Part shown: in pieces, positions 1-7,953 of the stretch
How positions within the stretch are numbered: position 1 is the stretch's first letter
Layout: every line of letters begins with the position of its first letter
NCBI GenBank assembly: GCA_022592435.1
Contig: JABYQS010000581.1
Coordinates: forward strand, 1 to 17,820
Origin: Cerioporus squamosus
Taxonomy: Eukaryota; Basidiomycota; Agaricomycetes; Polyporales; Polyporaceae
DNA: 17,820 nt
Direction of reading: 5' to 3'
The notes under the pieces: generated by a model
What the model saw: only the letters and a program-made list of their open reading frames with translations
The model's database searches: none
Told to the model about the DNA's origin: nothing
Made by a program: the position numbers and the translations under genes

Positions 1-500
1 AAGAGAGTATGAGCATACCACGGGTGACATCTCTCGGTGTCCGCAGCGAACTCGCGGAGCTCGGCGCCGATGTCGACTCCTTTGCAGTTCAGGAGGACGT
101 TCAGGATCGCTTGCGAAGAGCACGCGTCGTCGCTCAGCTGGTTCGCGAACCATATTGCGCGGCATCCGGGTCCTCGAGGTCATCGCTGGTAGTGGAGTCG
201 TTTTGTGCATCGGAGCCATCCTCCTCGCATAGGTAGCAGAAGATAAGGCCATATGGATTGAGGTGGTCCGTCGCGAAGGGTTCCACGCTGTACAGTTCGG
301 TGACTTCGAGACCACGGACGCCTAGCTTGCGTAGTAGCGTTGTAAATACCCCTGTCAATTCGACCGCAATCAGCAGCCTGAAAGCGGGGAACACGACTCA
401 GTCTCAGATGTTGAGCCTCCTGGCAGGGGGAATGCTCACCTGGGTCGGACTCTATGACCGCAAACGGTCCTCCAACCAAGTCGTGTCGCGTTAACTCTCT
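1..500 (-). CDS. Ubiquitin C-terminal hydrolase (peptidase C12), partial, with frame break
   Basis: This is a UCH-family deubiquitinase, a cysteine protease that cleaves ubiquitin C-terminal adducts. Exon A (about 500-440) ends in the family signature AVIESDP. A GTGAGC...GACAG intron (439-352) follows, and exon B (from 351) continues the signature as GVFTTLLRKLG, then the ELYSVEP and NPYGLIF blocks. Past an acidic linker the frame changes near 155-156; the next frame reads IWFANQLSDDACSSQAILN, whose Cys (codon 122-120) matches the UCH catalytic Cys. No GT...AG intron can explain the shift because the linker has no GT; adding one A to a short A run would restore the frame. The gene leaves the window on the left, possibly through a donor at position 18, so the catalytic His and Asp are not visible. 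No in-frame ATG exists, so a 5' exon or a shifted start near 508 is likely. The GGPFAVIESDPG start resembles UCH37/BAP1-type fungal enzymes. The family call is firm; intactness is not. Confidence 0.85.
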
Positions 501-2417
501 CTGTCCATAGGTTGGAGATACGCAAATTTCAGTGCTCCTACAGTCGCGCCGAAATGTTGCTTTGATTTGACGAAGCAACACTCAACCTGATGATGATGGT
601 GCGAAGACAACCTGCAGGCTGCAGCTGCGCGGCGCGCTGAGCCGTGAGAGTCGGAGTGGTCGCGTCTGGTCACAAGCATGTGATCGTGACGGCTCTAATC
701 TCGCGGCACCATTACGCGTCGCCCTCGGACGCTCGTTGCTGCGTCTGACCGCAACGAAAGTCGAGACGGCCATGCATGAAGGCGAGGATGGGGCTCCAGA
801 TCTACAAATGTTGAACAAGCTATTGCATGTATGAAGTCCACTCAAATGTGCCATATAGCAGCTGAGATGATACGCCGGCAGGTTCAGCCTTAACAATCGA
901 TCCTTTCAGGACGCGCGTAGAGTATCATATCCCGCGATATGCAGTCTGTGAATCAGCGACTGAGGTTGCCTCAGGACACTGACACAACCAAGAGACGATT
1001 AAACGCGTCGTGACCGTGACCGGCGGTACACCCTTCGACCCATCCCGAGGAGTCCAAGTCGGACCCGTACACGGCGGCAACGTCCATGGATGTTCCTGGG
1101 AACAGAGCGACTACTTAGTCCAATGTACCATGCAGAACACCTGGTACAGTGAGTTCAGGACATGTTACAGGACCGCACATGCATCAGTGCACGAGGAAAC
1201 GACTCACGAGTTCTCCCCAAGTCAACTGGGATACATCTGTTCAGCTGCGCAACGATGGCATGCGTTGCGATCCCAAAGACTTCAAGGATCATCTGGTCGG
1301 CAACTAACCTTGCGTGCCAGAACTTCATATTCGCACAGAGAAATCCTTTCCATCTTCGATCCCTGGGGGTCTCTGGCCTTCACTATCCGCCATACCGAGC
1401 GGTAACAATATTGCTAGATCATGCGGTCCCCGTCAGTGATCTAAAAGGAGGCTCTGCTCATGCCAGAAGCTCTTGGTCCTGGCCAATGCACAAGGGCTGA
1501 CGTTGAGGGCCGACCGCGTACCGCGGTCCGTTGTGAGCTTCTCGAGCTGTCGACAGTCGCAGAGCCAGGTGCCAAATGGTCGTTCAGAGCTTCTTCGCAC
1601 CTTCAGTAATAAATGTCAGTAGACAGGCCTCGCGATCTGATGAATCCGGCAAGGAATTCTCCTACCACTGTAACCTGCTGTAGACATCATTCACGTCCCA
1701 GCGCTCTATCCACCACCCCTTCCAGCTGGGCTTCGTCGTTGCACGTATCCTCCCGCACGATCTAGAAGTCGCCACCATGGATAGTTGCTACAATAGGCCC
1801 TGGTCAATCGTCTGAAACAAGTCTGGAAGTCACAGTCGTGCAGTAAGATGAGTTGGGGACGTGGCTTGGACACGAAGGCGCGTTGAACGCCGCGTTGCGC
1901 TAAACGCTTCTGGTTAGGGCAGTCGCGACCGTGCCACCGTGCCACCGTATGGCAAGCTCGACTTGTTACTTACACGCTTCTCCTCGACGGTCAAGACTCG
2001 AATGCGCATTCATAAACTCACATCAAACTAGCGATCAACAAACAGCCCTACGCAGCCTGAAACGTCCCATGGCGATAGTAGCAGTGGAAGAACGACTGAC
2101 ACGGTACAGTCACATCCGTCAATTTCCCTTTGTGCCGTTGCTCTGATCTCCACCAATCTCTAGCTTGGAGGAGTATACCAGGGCTAACTCTAAGCTCGTG
2201 AATATGAACGCAGGCTCTGTTGATTTGATTGAAGGTATATACTGATTCCATGACCCTGGTCTTCCAATGCGCTGAGCTTCAGCGATAACGTCGCAGACTT
2301 TCACCGTGCGGTGGACTCACTCAGGCTGTCGGGCACGACCCGTGCTCAGCGGGAAGACGCTAGCCAGGTACGGTCATATTGACGGCAGTCAAGAATACCC
2401 GAGTACTTTGCCTGGAA
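501..2417. other. Gene-free stretch, nothing recognised
   Basis: About 1.9 kb with no reading frame that resembles a known protein and no convincing exon chain on either strand. The longest frame (1010-1405, plus, 131 codons) opens with GTG rather than ATG and has no recognisable motif. No tRNA B-box and no long repeat was noticed; a short tandem copy of GTGCCACC lies near 1931-1946. It may be intergenic DNA holding promoters for the flanking genes, or a decayed gene too eroded to recognise. Confidence 0.6.
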
Positions 2418-3307
2418 ATGTCGCTTGCCTAACCTACCGATCGACATGTTTCTGGAGGTGAGTGCGCCAATTGGTCAGTACATCAGAGCTCATGACTCAA
2501 CGGCTACTTTCCCCCTCAGATTGCTGCCTATTTGGCCCCGGCGGACCTTCTCCACTTGTCTCAAGTCTCTAAATCGCTTCGTACCACGCTGGCATCGCCG
2601 GAGTGTCGGGTTGCATGGCTACGGACTCTGCGTTCGGTACCGGATCTTCCGCCGTGTCCAAGCGACATGTGCGTGATATTCTATACCGCACTCGTCTTCG
2701 GGCACAACTTCTTTGTGGGTGTCTCCTCTCGTCCGGCTTCAGTGACAATTGATGCTGAACCTGATCTCAGGCATGCGGAGCGGATGAGGCTTACTCGGTA
2801 GACTACGCACTCCGAGTCAGATACTGCGCGACCTGCTACGAAGAAAAGTAAGTCGGGTGTCTACGCTTCGAGTGGTTGGGCATTGGATGACCTTCAGCGA
2901 CTGTTCAGTGTAATAGAAGGCGCGGCCCTTCTGAAGGACTTACCAAGCCCTGTAAGAGATGTGGTGATGATGGTGCTACCGGCAGCAATTTCTTTCGGTA
3001 CGTGCTCATGGTGGCTTCCTCGTCTATCTCCGTGCTTGATAACCTGAAGTTCACTGCTGTCAGAATTTCACCACATCCGGCGGAGCATCTCAAGGATCCA
3101 TCCGCTCTCACATATCATGCAAGACTATTACCTGCGGCATAGTCTTGAAAATACACTGCAGTGGGCCTCATGCCTTACCCATGCTAGTGTCGAAGACGTC
3201 GATACGCTTGAGCCGGGTATACGTCAGCGGATCGACGACGTGTTGGAGAGACAGAAGGTGAGTGGTTTGTGTCGCTACGCGGATGCGAACTCATTGGCAT
3301 AATACTT

Positions 3308-3321
3308 ATATATATATATAT
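3308..3321. repeat. TA dinucleotide run in an F-box copy 1 intron
   Basis: A short TATATATA run sits just before the acceptor TCTACAG in the intron 3258-3327 of the F-box gene. It is a small microsatellite with no evident role beyond intron composition. Confidence 0.7.
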
Positions 3322-3456
3322 CTACAGCATGCTGTACTCGTCGACTGCTGGGAGAGACTCATTGATGCGACCACTGAGTCTGTAACTGAGGATGTCAGCC
3401 GCAGAGCTCGGTAAGTTTGTTTCGTCCAACTATGTAGCATTGTGCCTCGCTAACTT

Positions 3457-3462
3457 CAGCAG
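3457..3462 (+). other. Tandem NAGNAG splice acceptor
   Basis: The intron starting at 3411 (GTAAGT) ends in CAGCAG. Using the first or the second AG keeps the same frame and changes the product by one Arg. This is the tandem-acceptor pattern known to give single-residue isoforms; whether both sites are used cannot be seen here. Confidence 0.55.
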
Positions 3463-4281
3463 GATCTTGACTCTGCTGCGGAGCGCGAAATATCTCGAGC
3501 TCTCATCTATGAACCTTGACGATCTTGACTCGGACGAGGATGACGACTACTGCGAGGTGCAGACGTGCGATCTCACTTCTGAAGGTATGTGCATGCCGCT
3601 CGACATCACCTCAGAATACATGTCCACGAAGACAACAGTCCTCCGAAACTCTAGTTGGAAAAGCCGCAAGCAGACCGTCACTGACATGGCCTGAGCTCGT
3701 GAGTAACTCCTTGTGGCTTTTATTGGTCCCTCACGGAAGGGAACGCCAGGTTCTTCACGTTCACACACATCTCGAAGTGAATGAAGACAGGAGAAGGTCA
3801 GCACTCCCGGAGGACGACGTATTGAACCAAATTGACAGGTTATCTTCTAGCACTTCGTTGGGCGAAGGCGGCTCTCATGTGTGGATCAACGATCACGATG
3901 TGGACCACTGCATTATGTTCTTCCAGGATCCGCACAACACACCCCCAGAGCAACCGAGAGTTGTAGTACGCGCAACGTCATCTTTGCGTATGCCCATCCT
4001 CGAAGTACTGGACTCGTCGCGTCGAGACACCCTACCTATTTGCCGGATCTGTGAAGAGATGACCTCGAACCCCAGGGATCTTGGTATGGTCTTGCTGAGA
4101 GATGTCGACGCAATTGCTTACCACATGAAAGTGAAGTGAGTCAATTCATCGACTCCGCATGATTATGCGTCGGCTGTGACTTACTGAACGTCGTCATCGT
4201 AGGCATGGAAGGGAGTTCGACAGAGATGATATAAGATTTGGGAAGCCGTGGTACCTTCCTCCGTACTACGTCGCGTTGTAG

Positions 4282-4775
4282 CAAGCTTCCTCCTGGGATC
4301 TCTTCAGTCTTGCTTGATATATCATCCATTCCTGAAGTTGTACTAGCGGTCACGGAACATATTGTGACCTGGTCGAGACGTCTATCGCCTGGCAGTACCC
4401 TCCATTCACTGAGTTATCTGGGCACGTCCACACGAAGCTCTCGCCCAGTAAGGTTTCGAGCGCAGAAGAGGCCTTTGGTTTGGCTGGAAGTCTCTTCATC
4501 CATGTTTCCCATGTGTCTTCAGTCCAGAATCAGTGCTCCCCTACTTCAAGTTCGCAAGGGTTTGGCAAGGGCCTAAAGCGCTTAACGGCGACTGACAGTT
4601 GGCGTAATGCATTTAGCACCGGTCTGACGAAGCTGACGAAAAGCTTATGGAGGTCCCAAGCATCCCGGGGTACATCGAGGAGTTGTATCTTGCTTGGAAA
4701 CATATCTAACCTTTGCCAACCCGTACCGTTTGTCTGGCGGCCTCAATTACTTAGGAGGTACCGGCAGTTGCCGAA
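4282..4775. other. Intergenic, no gene recognised
   Basis: The stretch between the F-box stop and the inverted-repeat element. Frames of about 110 codons on the plus strand (4238-4576, 4480-4824) show no recognisable motif; one runs into the inverted repeat and is probably chance. It should hold the 3' untranslated region of the F-box gene. Confidence 0.5.
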
Positions 4776-4825
4776 GTGCGCGTGTACTTGTGGGCGTTTA
4801 AAGTGTTCGAACGCCTCGGGTTAGG
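4776..4825 (+). repeat. Left terminal inverted repeat
   Basis: Begins GTGCGCGTGTAC and carries the core AAAGTGTTCGAACGCC. It pairs with 5678-5724 in inverted orientation, with a 2-bp length difference near the tip and a few substitutions. Confidence 0.8.
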
Positions 4826-5677
4826 TGTACCATAAGGGCATAATGAAATATGAATATCTTGGCCACTTCACAGGAAACATTGAAGCCCTTTGGTGCATAT
4901 GGTAGACAGGCATCTGAGCTTCTAGTATATATGGGTGACACTGTATGGTTCACTCTCTGGCATTCTGTGAAGTATTAACTCTATCTGAGATGTACAAAAT
5001 CCACCCTTCCCATCCCTGCCCTTATAAGTACTGTCCAAACTTACTGGGATGATCTCATAAAAATTGGATTGGGGACCTTAGAGACCCCTGCATGTGATAT
5101 ATGAATGGTGGGATGGACCAAGAAAGTCTGAGGGAGCTATCGCCTGAGAAACATGGGAGATGGATTAATATAATTGCATATGGAACATCACTTGTCCTGA
5201 ATTCAGTCTTTCAAGGGCTGCTACCAAACTGCTAATAGTATCAATGAATATAGAGAGGGCAGTAGTCATGGCTGCAGTGGACAATGTGTGTCTGTATACA
5301 ATAGTTGAACGACCAAGACTGCATAAGCAGAACCATGTAAGTTATGCCTGTTCATCTTGCAAGTTTCACTGACGATAACTCCCCTGGTAGTCCTCTTCAG
5401 ATCCCTTGTGTTATATGGCGCATACAGCAAGCTCTGAACTATCTGTGGGTATATTTGTGAGGTTGTCTCAATCAGCCCTTACAGACTTATTGGGGCAGGA
5501 AGGAGAAAAGTACCTTACCAAGAGTTCATGCTCTCCAGACAGCTAGAGACTGTTGCACACAGTTTTATTCACATATACTGTGAGCTCAGATTTTTGTCTA
5601 CTCTATGTGGTTACATGTTCTGACTAACCCTTAATTGTGAGCAAGATGCATGTGTTACAATATCTGCACCAAGAGCG

Positions 5678-5724
5678 CCTAATGCGGGCGTTCGAACACT
5701 TTAGGCGCCCACTAGTACGCGCAC
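5678..5724 (-). repeat. Right terminal inverted repeat
   Basis: Read on the minus strand it begins GTGCGCGTACTAGTGGGCG and continues into the shared core TAAAGTGTTCGAACGCC. It is the partner of 4776-4825. Confidence 0.8.
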
Positions 5725-5815
5725 CCGTCGCCGGAACTTCTTCCGCTGTACTCCCACTTCAGGTTTTCAGACGTACCAACCAGTCAGACCAGCAAGAGAT
5801 CACTGAAGAACAACC

Positions 5816-7814
5816 ATGGCGGTCAAATCCTATCCGGGTATGCTTCGAACATGGTTGAGATGTGACATATAGTGAATCGTTCACGTCGATCGTCCTAGCT
5901 GAGCAGCATGCTCTGAAGACCTTCTCTAAGCTCGTCGAACTTCTGCCTCCCATCGACCAGAACAAGGTAAACGCTACATCTTTAGCACGGAAGGTAGAGG
6001 GAATGCTTATTCACCACCAGCCTCAAATCTTCCTTCTTGCAGGGGAAACGACCCCATTCCGCAATGACACCGATCGCGAGATGTCATTCCGCCAGGTGCG
6101 TTATTGTCCATATCGTTGGTGACGCAGTGATTCACCGTGCTTTGATTGTAGGAATCGAACTTCTACTATCTTTCGGGATGCAAAGTTCCATCGTCGTACC
6201 TCTTGACAACCTTCCAAAATGGGACGTCGTTGGCGAACAAGCCGTCCTCGCAGCTCTTCATCCCGAAAGCTGAATTGGCTGACTTGATGTGGTCGGTTCC
6301 GCCGCCTTCTTTGGAGGAAGCTAAGGCGACGTACGATGTCACTCGTGTCGACCATCCTGCTGCGCTCCCAGCTGCGATTCAGGAGCTTATCAAGGCATTC
6401 CCTGGCGCTATCGTTCACACACTTCCGACGTCGCCTCTCTTCCCGACGATCCCCTCTCAATATACCGCAACGTTCTTGGCGGGCAACGTGAAGCTTACGG
6501 AGGATTACTTGCTCCCTGCTCTCCACCTCGCTCGCTTGACGAAGGACGCTGAGGAGATCGCGCTCATCAGGCGTGCGAACCAGATCAGCTCCCGCGCTCA
6601 TGAGGTAGTCATGCGTGTGCTCGGGCAGGGAGTCCGGGGCTTGATCACTCGCAGCAAGGGCGCTGGTACAGAGAGACCGTTGCTCCCTGGAGAGTGGCTG
6701 ATTCAGAAAGAGGCCGAGGCGGAAGCGCTCTTCGTGGCCTCTTGCCGCAGGGAAGGGTGAGACTTCTTCGTTCTCTTGAGTATCGAGCTGCTCTGACATC
6801 CTTACAGTGCTGAGCACCAGGCATATCTTCCTATTGTCGCTGCATCGACCCGCGCCTCTACGCTCCACTACTGCTGCAACGATCGTGAGTTCGCATGGGG
6901 CCCCGTGAACCCCACCGACCACAAGAACTGCAACGACCTCGCCCACGACCACGACAGGGTTCTGGATCCTCAAGTCCTCCTAATCGACGCCGGGTGCGAA
7001 TGGAACTGCTATGCCGCTGACAGTGAGTCCTCCGCGGACCTGTTTTCCAATATGCTCACGGCTTTCTAGTCACTCGCACCATGCCCGTCGGCAACGGTGG
7101 CAAGTTCACACCAGAGGCTCGGGCCATCTACGAACTCGTTCTTGAGATGCAACGAGTGCGTCTCTCGTCGCCTTCCTGAATACGCCTGAGCTCATATCCT
7201 CGTTGCAGCTCTCGTTGGAGGCGCTCAAGCCCGGCCTGCACTGGGACGCAGTTCAGTTCCTCTGCCACCGCACGCTTGTCCGGGGCTTCCAGCGTCTTGG
7301 CATCTTCAAGAAGCCCGACTCCCCCAACTCTGGCTCTTGGAATGCCGAGGAGGCGATCCTCGCCAGCGGCGTGAGCTCGGCGTTCTTCCCACATGGGGTC
7401 GGGCACTCCCTGGGCCTCGACGTCCACGACGTCCCGAGCGCGAGCAAGCCGGTGAAGAACGACACCATCAAGGGCATCGAACTCGGCCACGAGTCGTTCT
7501 ACGCGTACTTGCGGCTCCGGCTTCCGCTCGAGGAGGGCATGGTCGTGGTGAGTGTTCCAGCATACCTTTCTTGAGAGCATGGGATTGAGCAGTTCACTCA
7601 GACTGTCGAGCCTGGCATCTACTTCTCGCCGCACCTCCTTGCGCCCGTGCGCGACTCGAAGCACATCGACCAAGAGGTGCTGAAGCGCTATGAGAGCGTC
7701 GGTGGCGTCCGCATTGAAGATGTGATCTTGATCACAAAGGACGGCCACGAGAACCTGACGACGGTCCGCAGCGACACCGAGTGGGTGGAGAAGGTCTGCT
7801 CTGGAGAGATCTGA
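5816..7814 (+). CDS. Xaa-Pro aminopeptidase / prolidase-like, M24B
   Basis: A dinuclear-metal (usually Mn) peptidase that releases the N-terminal residue preceding proline, probably in cytosolic or mitochondrial peptide turnover. Seven exons: 5816-5837, 5899-6095, 6152-6756, 6808-7022, 7070-7155, 7209-7547, 7602-7814. They total 1677 nt, or 558 aa, with every splice phase consistent and no stop. The ATG sits in a good context (AACCATGGC). The N-terminal creatinase-like domain has MSFRQESNFYYLSGC. The catalytic pita-bread domain supplies all five metal ligands: about Asp335 and Asp346 (DAGCEWNCYAAD), His441 (HGVGHSLGLDVHD), Glu491 (TVEPGIYF) and Glu527 (GVRIED). His448 matches the second active-site His. 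It resembles the fungal PEPP group and is somewhat longer than E. coli PepP, partly from a Cys/His/Asn-rich insert before Asp335. No clear signal peptide. It converges with F-box copy 2, leaving 139 bp between stops. Confidence 0.93.
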
Positions 7815-7953
7815 GGGAGCATAACCGGCGCAAGAATCGCACAAGGAGTGTAGGATTAAGGTGACATGAATGATGTAAGAAGAGAGCTGAACGCATTAAC
7901 CAAGCCCTTCGCGAACGAGTAATCAGTCAAACCTGGTCCAACGAGTAACTGCC
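7815..7953. other. Short convergent intergenic gap
   Basis: Only 139 bp separate the aminopeptidase stop (7812-7814) from the stop of the opposing F-box gene (7954-7956), so their 3' untranslated regions probably overlap as antisense transcripts. No clear AATAAA was noted on either strand. Confidence 0.5.

Larger units (their letters stand above)
2418..4281 (+). pseudogene. F-box protein, degraded short copy (F-box copy 1)
   Basis: This looks like an agaricomycete F-box protein; such proteins recruit substrates to SCF ubiquitin ligases through Skp1. The F-box is split by an intron: LPIDMFLE (to 2457), then IAAYLAPADLLHLSQVSKSL. Exons read: to 2457; 2520-2714; 2771-2847; 2909-2997; 3064-3257; 3328-3410; 3463-3698; 3740-4135; 4203-4281 (stop TAG). 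Conserved blocks are VPDLPPCPSD, a VDYALRVRYCATCYE zinc-like block and a C-terminal CRICEE...YHMKVKHG block (C-x2-C and H-x4-H). Defects: the nearest ATG (2418) is one base out of frame with LPID. A TGA lies at 3692-3694, and the following splice phase also fails; a single missing base would explain both. Compared with the minus-strand paralogue it lacks the long central exon with the C2H2 finger. Splice sites are otherwise well kept. A pseudogene is the best reading; sequencing errors plus a genuinely shorter isoform remain possible. Confidence 0.75.
4776..5724. mobile_element. Non-autonomous DNA element with ~50-bp terminal inverted repeats (MITE-like)
   Basis: The left end (4776-4825) and the reverse complement of the right end (5678-5724) match at roughly 85% by eye. 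Both start GTGCGCG, share GTGGGCG and the core TAAAGTGTTCGAACGCC, and finish TTAGG. The 949-bp unit is visibly AT-richer than its surroundings and contains no long ORF, so it would have to be moved in trans. Flanks suggest an imperfect 8-bp target duplication (GTTGCCGA before, GTCGCCGG after; 6 of 8 match), but this leaves two unpaired bases at the repeat ends and is weak. An 8-bp duplication would fit a hAT-like element. The superfamily is not determined. It ends 91 bp before the aminopeptidase start codon. Confidence 0.75.

Noticed and set aside
1010..1405. 131-codon plus-strand frame
   Set aside because: Opens with GTG, has no recognisable motif and no adjoining exon.
3585..3614. Possible 30-nt GTATGT...CTCAG intron in F-box copy 1
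   Set aside because: Too short for a spliceosomal intron, and its length is a multiple of three, so the frame reads straight through it.
4803..4815. GTTCGAAC motifs at both ends of the element, resembling a tRNA B-box
   Set aside because: They form part of the inverted-repeat core; no tRNA A-box, acceptor stem or cloverleaf surrounds them.
5965..6041. Possible intron (GTAAAC...TTGCAG) in aminopeptidase exon 2
   Set aside because: Removing its 76 nt would break the frame and delete the IFLLAGETTPF segment that belongs to the N-terminal domain.
6101..6973. 290-codon minus-strand frame
   Set aside because: It is antisense to the aminopeptidase exons 3 and 4, crosses their introns and has no motif; GC-rich codon use on the plus strand creates it.
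7128..7844. 238-codon minus-strand frame
   Set aside because: Antisense shadow of aminopeptidase exons 5-7, which carry clear metal-binding motifs.
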